Shown one piece after another: positions 7,898 through 16,388 of a DNA stretch of 64,000 bases. Numbering within the stretch: position 1 is the first letter of the stretch; every line of letters begins with the position of its first letter. Origin of the DNA: Devosia crocina. GTDB taxonomy: Bacteria; Pseudomonadota; Alphaproteobacteria; Rhizobiales; Devosiaceae. The stretch spans positions 1,736,001-1,800,000 of the forward strand of contig NZ_FPCK01000001.1 in assembly GCF_900116545.1 (NCBI RefSeq), given 5' to 3'. Under the pieces are notes generated by a model, which was not told where the DNA came from, did no database searches, and worked only from the letters and a program-made list of their open reading frames with translations. Both the position numbers and the translations under genes were made by a program.

Positions 7898-8608
7898 GAT
7901 CCCTCGCTCGGCATCCGTAAGATCGGCGTCGCTGGCCGCACTGAGACTTGGACCGAGGGCGAAGTCGCCCGCCTGGTCAAGCAGGCCATCCGCGACGGCT
8001 ATGTCGGCCTTGCCTGCATAATCGCGATTTCATGGGACACCCAATTCGCCCCGGTCGACACCAGAACGCTTACGCCGCGCAAGGCGCTGCTCAGTGAATC
8101 GGACATGGCCTTCGAAATCGATCGCGCCAAGACCGGCGAAGCTGCCTTCGGTATTCTCTCCCGCCGCACCCGTCGCCTGGTCGAAACCTATATCGCCTCC
8201 CTGCCCTTCGAGCTGCACGACGACGCGCCGATGTTCCGCACGCGCGGGTTTACCCCAACCGGCAACGGCGGCCGACCTCGCCCACCTACGCCCTACACGA
8301 AGGACTCGCTCGTCGATGATTTCGCCGACTTGCGGAAGCGGACTTTCGGCCCTGATGAAAAACGCAGGCTAATGGATATGCGCCGCTCTGGCGCCGTCGA
8401 AGCCAATGCCGGCGGCGCGTCGGTCCATTCGATCGCCGCCCAAATGGGCAACTCGATCGACGAGAACCGGAAGCTGCAAAAGACCTACATGCCGGTCAAG
8501 GTCGCAGCCGTGCGCGAGGCAGACCTTGCTCGAAAGATCGGCCGCAAAAAGCTGGCTTCGGAACAGAACGAGTTCAGAAAGTTGAAACTGGTTCAGAAAA
8601 AAAGTTGA
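7898..8608 (+). pseudogene. Tyrosine recombinase (phage integrase), C-terminal fragment
   Basis: From about 7898 the plus-strand frame encodes the catalytic half of a tyrosine integrase: TWTEGEVARLV, then SWDTQFAPVDTRTLT (likely first catalytic Arg), RAKTGEAAFG, SRRTRRLVETY, LMDMRRSGAVEANAGGA (second Arg box, with Met where His is usual) and KLQKTYMPV (probable nucleophile Tyr). The N-terminal DNA-binding domains, about 150 residues, are missing; upstream is antisense to the fibre gene. No good start codon exists before 8105. It ends 62 bases from tRNA-Asp, the expected place for a phage integrase. It is almost certainly inactive. Confidence 0.82.
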
Positions 8609-8670
8609 AACAGGGCCGAGCCCTGAGACGCCACCCTAATAAATTCCCTAGCACTTTTAAAGAGAAAGGG

Positions 8671-8747
<77 letters not shown>

Positions 8748-8795
8748 ATCGGCGAACCGGTTGTTTGCAACCGCTTGTTCGCTGAACGTGAGGCT

Positions 8796-8824
8796 GATGT
8801 ACCCAGCCCCCTTTCCTAAGTCAA
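8796..8824 (-). promoter_or_regulatory. Promoter of tRNA-Asp
   Basis: On the minus strand TTGACT is separated by 17 bases from TACATC, about 48 bases before the tRNA 5' end. Confidence 0.6.
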
Positions 8825-8962
8825 GCGCCTCAAGCGACACTCTCATAAAAACTTCACATGACAGCCCCAGCCTGTGGAAAACTATTTACGTTCAAGCCAC
8901 AAGCCGAGTTTCTTCATCCCCGGTTGGAGGAAGAAGATGGCGGCACAAAAGGAAGGGGGAAA

Positions 8963-9038
8963 TGGTGGGCGATGACGGACTCGAACCGCCGACATTCTCG
9001 GTGTAAACGAGACGCTCTACCAACTGAGCTAATCGCCC
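8963..9038 (-). tRNA. tRNA-Val (TAC)
   Basis: A 76-base cloverleaf on the minus strand with encoded CCA. The acceptor stem GGGCGAT pairs with ATCGCCC. The anticodon arm TCTCG-TTTACAC-CGAGA gives anticodon TAC. It has its own promoter and lies 215 bases from tRNA-Asp on the same strand. Confidence 0.95.
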
Positions 9039-9066
9039 GTCCGACCATTGGTCTGGAACGGCGCTC

Positions 9067-9095
9067 TGATTAGGGTGCCGGGCCTCTGCCGTCAA
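9067..9095 (-). promoter_or_regulatory. Promoter of tRNA-Val
   Basis: Minus-strand TTGACG, 17-base spacer, TAATCA, ending 28 bases before the tRNA 5' end. Confidence 0.6.
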
Positions 9096-9114
9096 CAGGC
9101 AATTTGCACAAAAG

Positions 9115-9147
9115 CAAACGGCCCCGACGCAGAACGTCGAGGCCGTT
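9115..9147 (-). terminator. Intrinsic terminator of hupB
   Basis: Minus-strand stem AACGGCCTCGACG / CGTCGGGGCCGTT with a short loop, followed by a T-rich tail (TTGCTTTTG), 26 bases past the hupB stop. Confidence 0.75.
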
Positions 9148-9172
9148 GGCAAATTGCGAGTGAAGCGCGGTC

Positions 9173-9445
9173 TTAGTTGATCGCGTCCTTGAGGCCCTTG
9201 CCGGGCTTGAACTTGGCCTGGTTCGAGGCCGGAATTTGGATTTCGGCGCCGGTGGCAGGATTGCGGCCGGTGGAGGCCTTACGCTGGGAAACGGCAAAGG
9301 TGCCGAAGCCAACCAGACGAACTTCGTCGCCGGCCTTGAGCGAAGCCGTGATGGCCTCAAACACTGCGTCAACCGCCTCGGCAGCCTGAGCCTTGGTGAT
9401 CGTAGCCTTGTCGGCAACGACGCCAACCAGATCGTTCTTGTTCAT
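9173..9445 (-). CDS. hupB: DNA-binding protein HU
   Basis: A 90-residue histone-like protein that bends and compacts DNA as a dimer. The N-terminal helices (MNKNDLVGVVADKA) and the DNA-binding arm signature (GFGTFAVSQRKASTGRNP, then TGAEIQIPA) are complete, and length is exactly that of the family. The ATG at 9445 follows GAGGATACGCA. It is a single-gene unit with its own terminator. The paralogue letter is by analogy. Confidence 0.95.
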   Translation of the reverse strand: MNKNDLVGVVADKATITKAQAAEAVDAVFEAITASLKAGDEVRLVGFGTFAVSQRKASTGRNPATGAEIQIPASNQAKFKPGKGLKDAIN

Positions 9446-9568
9446 TGCGTATCCTCACAGTGAATGCCCGCCCTCGCTGGCGAAGCTTGGTGGCGGCAAC
9501 CCTTGGTCGATTCTGGCTCAAACGCAAGAGTTTCCGCCCTTTTGGCGAGGCCGAACGGTACGGAAATG

Positions 9569-9597
9569 TTAATGGCGCGGAATCCTAAGCTCGACAA
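9569..9597 (-). promoter_or_regulatory. Candidate hupB promoter
   Basis: Minus-strand TTGTCG, 17-base spacer, CATTAA. It would give a leader of about 115 bases. Nothing else stands out in the 296 bases between hupB and lon except the lon terminator. Confidence 0.35.
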
Positions 9598-9691
9598 GGC
9601 CGAAAAGACCGGATTCCGGGCATTTTCACCATCATTCCGCCCGTTTGGGCCACCTGCCGATGACCCGAAAGCGACACGGGCAAATTCAAGC

Positions 9692-9721
9692 GAAAACGGC
9701 GGCCCCTTGGACCGCCGTTTT
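9692..9721 (-). terminator. Terminator after lon
   Basis: A symmetrical hairpin GAAAACGGCGG...CCGCCGTTTTC, 20 bases past the lon stop. The A and T runs flank the stem on both sides, so it could work on either strand. Confidence 0.7.
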
Positions 9722-9741
9722 CAGTTCAGCTCTGGCTATGC

Positions 9742-12165
9742 TCAGTGCGTCATGCCTGCAGAGGTGTCTTCAGTGGCTTCGGTCTTTGCGACAGCCGGAG
9801 CTTCGTCGAAGTTCCACTCGATCGGCTCGGGCACACGCACGAGAGCGCGCTCGATCACCTGGCCCATGCGGGACACCGGCACGATCTCCATACCTTCCTT
9901 GACGATGTCCGGGATCTCCTGGAGATCGCGGATGTTCTCCTCGGGGATCAGCACGGTCTTGATGCCACCGCGGAGCGCTGCAAGCAGCTTCTCCTTGAGG
10001 CCACCGATCGGAAGCACCCTGCCCCGCAGCGTGATTTCGCCAGTCATCGCGACATCGTTGCGCACCGGAATGCCGGTCATCACCGACACGATGGCTGTGG
10101 CAAGGCCAATACCGGCCGAGGGACCATCCTTGGGCGTGGCGCCTTCAGGCAGGTGGACATGAATGTCACGCGTATCGAACATGGGCGGCTTGATGCCGTA
10201 GTCGATCGAGCGGGACTTCACATAGGCCGTGGCGGCAGTCAGAGATTCCTTCATCACTTCCTTGATGTTGCCGGTGACCGACATGCGGCCCTTGCCCGGC
10301 GTCATCACGCCTTCGATGGTCAGGATTTCGCCGCCGACAGACGTCCAGGCCAAACCGGTGACGAGACCGACCTGCGATTCGGCTTCAATCTCACCATGTT
10401 TGAAGATCAGCGGTCCGAGATATTCGGCGAGCCTTTCATCGGTGATCTCGATCGACTTGACCTTGGTGCGCACGATGTCGGTGACAGCCTTGCGCATGAG
10501 CTTGGAAATCTCGCGCTTGAGATTGCGGACACCGGCTTCGCGGGTATAGCCGCGGATGAGCTTCATCAGCATCTCATCGCTGAGCACGAATTCGCCATGC
10601 GCGACGCCATTTTCCTTGGCGGCTTCCGGGATCAGGTGCTGCTTGGAGATCGCGTGCTTTTCCTCTTCGGTGTAGCCCGAGAGGCGGATGATCTCCATGC
10701 GGTCCATCAGCGGGCCGGGGATGTTGAGCGTGTTCGAGGTCGTCACGAACATCACGTCCGAAAGGTCATAATCGACCTCGAGGTAGTGATCGGCGAACGT
10801 GTTGTTCTGTTCCGGATCGAGCACTTCGAGCAGGGCGGACGACGGATCGCCGCGGAAATCCTGGCCCATCTTGTCGATCTCATCGAGCAGGAAGAGCGGG
10901 TTGGATTTGCCGACCTTCTTGAGCGATTGGATGATCTTGCCGGGCATGGAGCCGATATACGTGCGGCGGTGCCCGCGGATTTCGGCTTCGTCACGGACGC
11001 CACCGAGCGCCATGCGCACGAATTCGCGGCCGGTCGCCTTAGCGATCGACTTGCCAAGCGAGGTCTTGCCGACACCCGGAGGGCCAACGAGGCAGAGGAT
11101 CGGGCCCTTGAGCGTGCCGGTGCGGGCCTGGACAGCCAGGTATTCAAGGATGCGTTCCTTGACCTTTTCGAGGCCGTAATGATCTTCGTCGAGGACCTTC
11201 TCGGCCAGGTTCAGGTCACGCTTGACCTTGCTCTTCTTGCCCCATGGCAGGCCGAGAAGCGTATCAAGGTAGTTACGAACCACCGTCGCTTCAGCCGACA
11301 TCGGGCTCATGGCCTTGAGCTTTTTGACTTCGCCATCGGCCTTGGCCCGCGCTTCCTTGGAAAGCTTGGTCTTGGCAATCCGCTCTTCGAGTTCGGTGAT
11401 CTCGTTGGCGCCGTCTTCGCCGTCGCCGAGCTCCTTCTGAATGGCCTTCATCTGCTCATTCAGATAGTACTCGCGCTGGGTCTTCTCCATCTGGCGCTTG
11501 ACGCGCGAGCGAATGCGCTTTTCGACCTGCAGCACGCCGATCTCGCCTTCCATCAGGCCGATGACCTTCTGGAAACGTTCGATCACCGAAACGGTCGAGA
11601 GCAGATCCTCCTTTTCAGGAATCTTGATCACGAGATGGCTGGCAATGGTATCAGCGAGCTTGCTCGGGCTTTCGATCTGACCGACCGCAGCCACGACCTC
11701 TGCCGAGATCTTCTTGTTCAGCTTGACGTAATTTTCGAACTCGCTCTGGGCCGAACGCGCCAAGGCTTCAAGCTCGGTCGCGTCTTCTTCGGGCTCGTCG
11801 AGCGGGCTGGCCTCGGCCTCGAAATATTCCTCCGTCTGGAGGTAGGTATCGATGGTCGCGCGGCTCAGGCCCTCGACAAGCACCTTGACGGTGCCATCGG
11901 GCAGCTTGAGCAACTGCAGCACCGTGGCAATCGTACCGGTCGAGTAAATCTGATCGGGCGCGGGATCATCGTCCTGCGCGTTCTTCTGGGTCACGACAAG
12001 GATGTGCTTGTCGTCCCGCATGACCTCTTCAAGAGCCTTGACGGATTTTTCGCGGCCGACAAACAGCGGCACGATCATTCCGGGGAAGACCACGATGTCG
12101 CGCAGGGGAAGAACCGGGTAAACCCGGTCCCGGCTCACTTCGCCGGTGGGATTGACGTCCGACAT
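9742..12165 (-). CDS. lon: ATP-dependent protease Lon
   Basis: This 807-residue cytoplasmic AAA+ protease degrades misfolded and regulatory proteins. The N-terminal substrate domain ([14 protein letters not shown], about residue 17), a long coiled-coil region, Walker [12 protein letters not shown] (about 365) and the serine protease domain with [10 protein letters not shown] (catalytic Ser) are all present. The length is typical. Two ATGs are adjacent (12168 and 12165); I prefer the second, six bases from AAGGA. An RpoH-type promoter lies about 95 bases upstream, so heat induction is likely. It diverges from the arginase gene. The 820-residue ORF on the opposite strand is a codon-bias shadow. 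Confidence 0.97.
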   Translation of the reverse strand: MSDVNPTGEVSRDRVYPVLPLRDIVVFPGMIVPLFVGREKSVKALEEVMRDDKHILVVTQKNAQDDDPAPDQIYSTGTIATVLQLLKLPDGTVKVLVEGLSRATIDTYLQTEEYFEAEASPLDEPEEDATELEALARSAQSEFENYVKLNKKISAEVVAAVGQIESPSKLADTIASHLVIKIPEKEDLLSTVSVIERFQKVIGLMEGEIGVLQVEKRIRSRVKRQMEKTQREYYLNEQMKAIQKELGDGEDGANEITELEERIAKTKLSKEARAKADGEVKKLKAMSPMSAEATVVRNYLDTLLGLPWGKKSKVKRDLNLAEKVLDEDHYGLEKVKERILEYLAVQARTGTLKGPILCLVGPPGVGKTSLGKSIAKATGREFVRMALGGVRDEAEIRGHRRTYIGSMPGKIIQSLKKVGKSNPLFLLDEIDKMGQDFRGDPSSALLEVLDPEQNNTFADHYLEVDYDLSDVMFVTTSNTLNIPGPLMDRMEIIRLSGYTEEEKHAISKQHLIPEAAKENGVAHGEFVLSDEMLMKLIRGYTREAGVRNLKREISKLMRKAVTDIVRTKVKSIEITDERLAEYLGPLIFKHGEIEAESQVGLVTGLAWTSVGGEILTIEGVMTPGKGRMSVTGNIKEVMKESLTAATAYVKSRSIDYGIKPPMFDTRDIHVHLPEGATPKDGPSAGIGLATAIVSVMTGIPVRNDVAMTGEITLRGRVLPIGGLKEKLLAALRGGIKTVLIPEENIRDLQEIPDIVKEGMEIVPVSRMGQVIERALVRVPEPIEWNFDEAPAVAKTEATEDTSAGMTH

Positions 12166-12257
12166 CATTTTTCCTTTCCGGGGCGCGCCGGGAGGAATCT
12201 GGGGTAGCGCGCCCGTATTGCGACTGCCCAGACACTGGAGGCTGGGCGATTCAGGTT

Positions 12258-12288
12258 AATAAATAGGGTCGAGCGCCCTGCCCGCAAG
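12258..12288 (-). promoter_or_regulatory. RpoH (sigma-32) heat-shock promoter of lon
   Basis: On the minus strand CTTG is followed after 17 bases by CCTATTTATT. This fits the alphaproteobacterial RpoH consensus CTTG-N17/18-CYTATNT closely. The position, about 93 bases before the start codon, is right for lon. Confidence 0.75.
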
Positions 12289-12478
12289 TCAATCATTGCC
12301 GTTTTGTGACTTGTCCCCTCACTTAGCAGAGGTGCCATGCGCCGGAAGCAGAAACACGCGTGTGCCTTGGCTGCAAAAGAGAATCTGGTTCCGCCTGTGC
12401 TGCAGGTTCAGCGGAACCATAACCCGTCCACATCTGGTTACAGGTTCAGCAAAGACAATCCCAAACAGGAAAGCTGCC

Positions 12479-13447
12479 ATGAGCGTCAAACCCAAGCGCA
12501 TCGACATCCTCGGAATTGCGACTGCAGCAGGCGCATCGGTGCGCGGCTGCGGCATGGGGCCGGAGGCGCTGCGCGTTGCCGGTCTGCTCGAGGCTCTGGT
12601 GGATCTCGAGCACTCGGTTGCGGATCATGGCGATCTACGGCGTGTTCATCCCGAGATGAGCACGAACCCATCGAGCTGGCGTCTGCCCGAGGAGCGCAAG
12701 GGCGACGTGCTGGATCTGGCGGCGCGGGTGAGCCAAGCCGGACAAGACATTCTTGCCGAGGGCAATTTTCCGCTCTTTGTCGGCGGCGATCATTCGATCG
12801 CCATGGGCACGCTGTCGGCCGTGTCGCGGCATTGCCAAAACTCGGGCAAGCCGGTGCACGTGCTCTGGGTCGATGCCCATGCCGATTACAACACCCCGGA
12901 CACCTCGCCCTCAGGCAACCTTCACGGCATGCCCCTTGCGCTGCTTGGCGGTGAGCCTGGGTTCGACGACAGTTTTGGGGGAGACTGGCTGGGCAGGATC
13001 GATCCCAAGAACGTCACCATCTTTGGTGCCCGATCCATCGATCGCGACGAGCGGCGCCTCCTGCACGCTCGCGGGGTAGAAGTTATCGACATGCGCAAAA
13101 TCGATCAGGTGGGAGTCGTCGCCCTGATGCAGCCCATCATCGAGCGGGTCAAATCTGCCAAAGGCCACCTGCATGTCAGCTTCGATGTGGACGCGATCGA
13201 CCCTGCTATCGCCCCCGGCGGCGGCACGCTGGTCCCTGGCGGGCTCACCTATCGCGAAGCCCATCTGATCATGGAGATGCTCCACGACAGCGGCATTGTC
13301 GGCTCGCTCGACGTGGTGGAACTCAATCCCTTCCTCGACCATGGCGGCAAGACCGCAACCCTGATGGTCGATCTCGTGGCGAGCCTGTTTGGCCGATCCA
13401 TCATGGGCGAAGAGCCCGGGCCGGTTGAGTTTGTGACGGAGGGGTAG
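12479..13447 (+). CDS. rocF: Arginase (ureohydrolase family)
   Basis: The 322-residue enzyme hydrolyses arginine to ornithine and urea using a binuclear manganese centre. The metal-binding motifs are complete: GGDHSIAMGT, VDAHAD with the arginase-type SGNLHGMPLA loop just after, and SFDVDAIDP. The loop favours arginase over agmatinase. I chose the ATG at 12479 (MSVKPKRIDILGI), which matches family length; the longer frame from 12296 adds 61 unlike residues. The 310 bases before it hold the lon promoter. It stands alone between lon and clpX on the other strand. Confidence 0.88.
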   Translation: MSVKPKRIDILGIATAAGASVRGCGMGPEALRVAGLLEALVDLEHSVADHGDLRRVHPEMSTNPSSWRLPEERKGDVLDLAARVSQAGQDILAEGNFPLFVGGDHSIAMGTLSAVSRHCQNSGKPVHVLWVDAHADYNTPDTSPSGNLHGMPLALLGGEPGFDDSFGGDWLGRIDPKNVTIFGARSIDRDERRLLHARGVEVIDMRKIDQVGVVALMQPIIERVKSAKGHLHVSFDVDAIDPAIAPGGGTLVPGGLTYREAHLIMEMLHDSGIVGSLDVVELNPFLDHGGKTATLMVDLVASLFGRSIMGEEPGPVEFVTEG

Positions 13448-13464
13448 CTGGCAGTTGCCAAGGC

Positions 13465-13579
13465 TACCCTCACCCTCTCCCCGGAGGGGCGAGGGGACTG
13501 CTCCAGTGGTTGAGAATAGATCTTGCCCCAAACTCGATACGTCCCCTCGCCCCTCCGGGGAGAGGGTTAGGGTGAGGGG
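13465..13579. repeat. REP-like long inverted repeat
   Basis: The arms 13465-13498 and 13541-13576 are inverted copies of about 34 bases with one mismatch, rich in CCCCTC/GAGGGG, around a 42-base spacer. GC-rich palindromes of this look are scattered in alphaproteobacterial spacers. It lies between the arginase stop and the clpX terminator, in a convergent spacer. Confidence 0.7.
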
Positions 13580-13599
13580 AAAACCATCCTCGAAAAGCA

Positions 13600-13626
13600 A
13601 AACGCCGGGCACTAAGCCCGGCGTTT
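13600..13626 (-). terminator. Intrinsic terminator of clpX
   Basis: Perfect stem AAACGCCGGGC / GCCCGGCGTTT with a five-base loop, 22 bases past the clpX stop; the minus strand ends in a T-rich tail. Confidence 0.8.
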
Positions 13627-13647
13627 CAATTAGCACATTCAAAGACG

Positions 13648-14925
13648 TCAAGCCGAAGCCGGCTCTTCGTCCTTCTGGCGTTCGGAATAGATGTAGAGTG
13701 GACGCGCGTCTTTGCCCTTAACCACTTCTTCCGAGATCACCACTTCTTCGACACCCTCGAGCGAGGGCAGGTCGTACATGGTGTCGAGCAGGATCGCTTC
13801 CATGATCGAGCGGAGGCCACGGGCACCGGTCTTGCGTTCGATGGCCTTTTCCGCGATCGCCTTGAGCGCGTCTTCGTGGAAGGTCAGTTCGACTTCTTCC
13901 ATCTGGAAGAGGCGCTGATACTGACGCACCAAGGCGTTCTTCGGCGCAGTCAGGATTTCGATCAGAGCCGGAATGTCGAGGTCTTCGAGGGTCGCAAGGA
14001 CCGGCAGACGACCGATGAATTCCGGGATCAGGCCAAAACGCACCAGATCTTCAGGCGCGACGTCCTTGAGCAGATCGCCGACGCGACGGTCCTGCGGATC
14101 CTTGACGGTTGCCGAGAAGCCAATGCCCGAACCTTCGCCGCGGGCCGAGATGATCTTTTCGAGACCCGCGAAAGCACCACCGCAGATGAAGAGGATATTG
14201 GTCGTGTCGACCTGCAGGAATTCCTGCTGCGGATGCTTGCGGCCGCCCTGCGGAGGCACGGAGGCAACGGTGCCTTCCATGATCTTGAGAAGAGCCTGCT
14301 GCACGCCTTCGCCCGAAACGTCGCGGGTTATGGACGGATTGTCCGACTTGCGAGAGATCTTGTCGACTTCGTCGATATAGACGATGCCGCGCTGGGCCTT
14401 CTCGACATTGTAGTCGGCAGCCTGAAGAAGCTTCAGGATGATGTTTTCGACGTCTTCACCGACATAGCCGGCTTCGGTCAGGGTCGTCGCATCGGCCATG
14501 GTAAAGGGCACATCGAGGATGCGCGCCAACGTCTGGGCCAGAAGCGTCTTGCCCGAACCGGTGGGGCCGATCAGCAGGATATTGGACTTGGACAGTTCCA
14601 CGTCCTGATTCTTGCTCGCATGGTGCAGGCGCTTGTAGTGGTTGTGGACAGCCACGGAGAGCACGCGCTTGGCGCGGCCCTGCCCGATGACATAGTCGTC
14701 TAGCACCTTGCAGATTTCCGCAGGGGTCGGAACGCCATCGGAGGACTTGACCATGGAGGTCTTGTTCTCTTCGCGGATGATGTCCATGCAGAGCTCAACG
14801 CATTCATCGCAGATGAATACGGTCGGCCCTGCGATCAGCTTGCGAACCTCATGCTGGGACTTGCCGCAGAACGAGCAGTACAGCGTGTTCTTGGAGGTTT
14901 CGCCGTTCGTTGTCTCTTTGGACAT
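13648..14925 (-). CDS. clpX: ClpX, ATP-dependent unfoldase of ClpXP
   Basis: This 425-residue AAA+ unfoldase feeds substrates to ClpP. The N-terminal zinc domain has CSFC and CDEC pairs (about residues 17-45), then Walker [12 protein letters not shown] (about 120), Walker [10 protein letters not shown], and the IGF loop that docks ClpP (GSGIGFSA). I chose ATG 14925 (MSKETTNG), preceded by GGGAGTG; the frame extends to 14988 without family-like sequence. It follows clpP by 174 bases in the usual order, and ends at its own terminator. Confidence 0.97.
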   Translation of the reverse strand: MSKETTNGETSKNTLYCSFCGKSQHEVRKLIAGPTVFICDECVELCMDIIREENKTSMVKSSDGVPTPAEICKVLDDYVIGQGRAKRVLSVAVHNHYKRLHHASKNQDVELSKSNILLIGPTGSGKTLLAQTLARILDVPFTMADATTLTEAGYVGEDVENIILKLLQAADYNVEKAQRGIVYIDEVDKISRKSDNPSITRDVSGEGVQQALLKIMEGTVASVPPQGGRKHPQQEFLQVDTTNILFICGGAFAGLEKIISARGEGSGIGFSATVKDPQDRRVGDLLKDVAPEDLVRFGLIPEFIGRLPVLATLEDLDIPALIEILTAPKNALVRQYQRLFQMEEVELTFHEDALKAIAEKAIERKTGARGLRSIMEAILLDTMYDLPSLEGVEEVVISEEVVKGKDARPLYIYSERQKDEEPASA

Positions 14926-15099
14926 CCAGTCACTCCCGGGAGCTGAGCGCCCCCAAAATTCAGCGTTATCGAAAACCGTAACGCCCAAGGCATAAAGAAA
15001 GTCTAAGCCGAAACGACCTTAAAGGCCGTTCCGGCTGCACGCAATTGCGTCGGGATCACAGTCCACGGCGCATCCGCGATGTGCTTAACGCGCGTCAAA

Positions 15100-15729
15100 T
15101 CAGGCAGATGCCTCAGGCGCGGCGCGCTTTTCGTGGATCGTGTCGATGAGGCCAAAGGTCTTGGCTTCTTCGGGCGAGAGGAAACGATCGCGCTCGAGAG
15201 CGTTTTCGATTTCCTCGTAGGTGCGGCCCGTGTGCTTTTCATAAATCTGATTAAGACGGCGCTTCAAGCCCTCGACTTCCTTGGCGTGAATCAGGATGTC
15301 GGTCACCTGACCCTGGAAGCCGCCGGAAGGCTGGTGCACCATGATACGCGAATTCGGCAGCGAAGTGCGCATGCCCTTTTCGCCCGCGGCAAGCAGCAAC
15401 GAGCCCATGGAGGCAGCCTGACCCATGACCATGGTCGCAACGGCCGGGCGAATGAACTGCATCGTGTCATAGATCGAAAGGCCAGCCGTCACCACGCCGC
15501 CCGGCGAGTTGATGTACATGGCGATTTCCTTCTTCGGGTTCTCTGATTCGAGAAACAGAAGCTGCGCGACGATCAGCGAGGCCATATTGTCCTCGACGAC
15601 GCCCGTCACGAAAATGATGCGCTCGCGCAAGAGGCGCGAGTAGATGTCGAAAGCGCGTTCGCCACGGTTCGACTGCTCGACCACCATGGGAACGAGCGTG
15701 TTCATGTAAAGATCGTGCGGATCCCGCAT
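15100..15729 (-). CDS. clpP: ClpP protease subunit
   Basis: The 209-residue serine peptidase forms the tetradecameric chamber of ClpXP and ClpAP. The catalytic triad is visible at Ser107 (GQAASMGS), His132 (MVHQPSGG) and Asp181 (ERDRFLS), with the spacing of E. coli ClpP. The start at 15729 ([10 protein letters not shown]) matches family length; the upstream extension to 15813 is unlike the family. A heat-shock type promoter lies about 170 bases upstream. Both partner ATPases (clpX here, clpA at the right end) are in the window. Confidence 0.97.
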   Translation of the reverse strand: MRDPHDLYMNTLVPMVVEQSNRGERAFDIYSRLLRERIIFVTGVVEDNMASLIVAQLLFLESENPKKEIAMYINSPGGVVTAGLSIYDTMQFIRPAVATMVMGQAASMGSLLLAAGEKGMRTSLPNSRIMVHQPSGGFQGQVTDILIHAKEVEGLKRRLNQIYEKHTGRTYEEIENALERDRFLSPEEAKTFGLIDTIHEKRAAPEASA

Positions 15730-15898
15730 ATTTTGCCCCTTGGCCCCCATCGGCGTCGCTCGCGGACGGCAGGCTGAACTTGGTTGACACACGCCCCTGC
15801 CCCGAACGCGCACTTGGCAAGACGAGAGGCGTGTCAGAAAAATCGAATCGACGCGACTGGTCGATCACAGGCGATACCGCCTTAACGGGCGGTAAATC

Positions 15899-15930
15899 GA
15901 CAAATAGGCGGCAATGGGGCGCGCTTCAAT
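15899..15930 (-). promoter_or_regulatory. RpoH heat-shock promoter of clpP
   Basis: Minus-strand ATTG, 18 bases, CCTATTTGTC. It matches CTTG-N17/18-CYTATNT except for the first base. The leader to the clpP start would be about 160 bases. Confidence 0.6.
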
Positions 15931-15978
15931 AGCAGGCTCCCCCAGCGATGACACTAAGGTGAATGCCGCCTTCAGACT

Positions 15979-16206
15979 TCACGTGAAGGAGACCGCCACG
16001 CCCTTCTTCTTGAAATAGCTCTGCATGAGCTTGCGGCCCTGGCGGTTGGGCTGGGCGAGCTTGCTGGTCTCGAACGTGGCTTCCGTTACGCCTTCCCGCG
16101 CCATTGCAGCCTTGAGCGCGGCAATATGCAGATCGATGTCTTCATTGTTGTTGGCGATCGAGGTGTAGATGGCCTCGGTGGCAGCGGAAACGGTGATGTC
16201 GCTCAC
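15979..16206 (-). CDS. Small conserved-looking hypothetical protein
   Basis: A 75-residue protein starting with GTG at 16206 (AAGGA ten bases upstream). It is predicted to be helical (DIDLHIAALKAAM), with a basic C-terminus (QGRKLMQSYFKKKG). I do not recognise a family. Codon usage is like its neighbours. It is tandem with clpP but upstream of the clpP promoter, so it is probably a separate unit. Confidence 0.6.
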   Translation of the reverse strand: MSDITVSAATEAIYTSIANNNEDIDLHIAALKAAMAREGVTEATFETSKLAQPNRQGRKLMQSYFKKKGVAVSFT

Positions 16207-16388
16207 TCTGGGAAGTCCTTTGTCGCGTTTCCCGCCTTCAAGCCTATTCGTGGGCGCTTGCCAAGTTTTTTCAGGTGGGGCCCGACCTGCACCAGCACTC
16301 TATCCGCTGCATATGCCTAGCTTTTGGCAAGCAGTTTGCATGATTTTCACGGCGCCCTAAAGTGCGTCAAACATCATACTGGAAGAGC

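Larger units (their letters stand above)
1..8670. mobile_element. P2-like contractile-tail prophage remnant (right end)
   Basis: Minus-strand genes, read right to left, encode tail fibre, accessory proteins, tail sheath, tail tube, tail assembly chaperone and tape measure, the order H...FI-FII-E-T of P2-like phages. A tyrosine integrase fragment on the plus strand points at the 3' end of tRNA-Asp at 8671, the usual geometry for an integrase beside its attachment site. Capsid, terminase, replication, lysis, baseplate and repressor genes are absent from this side. The integrase and fibre genes are both cut at their junction near 7.9 kb, and the tape measure is frameshifted, so the element is very probably defective. 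The other end lies outside the window. Confidence 0.85.

Noticed and set aside
9745..12207. An 820-codon open frame on the plus strand opposite lon
   Set aside because: It is antisense to a clear Lon protein, has no family-like motifs and is rich in His, Arg, Asp and Leu as expected for codon-bias shadows in GC-rich DNA.
12296..12478. N-terminal extension of the arginase
   Set aside because: The 61 extra residues are not arginase-like and cover the spacer; ATG 12479 gives the normal length.
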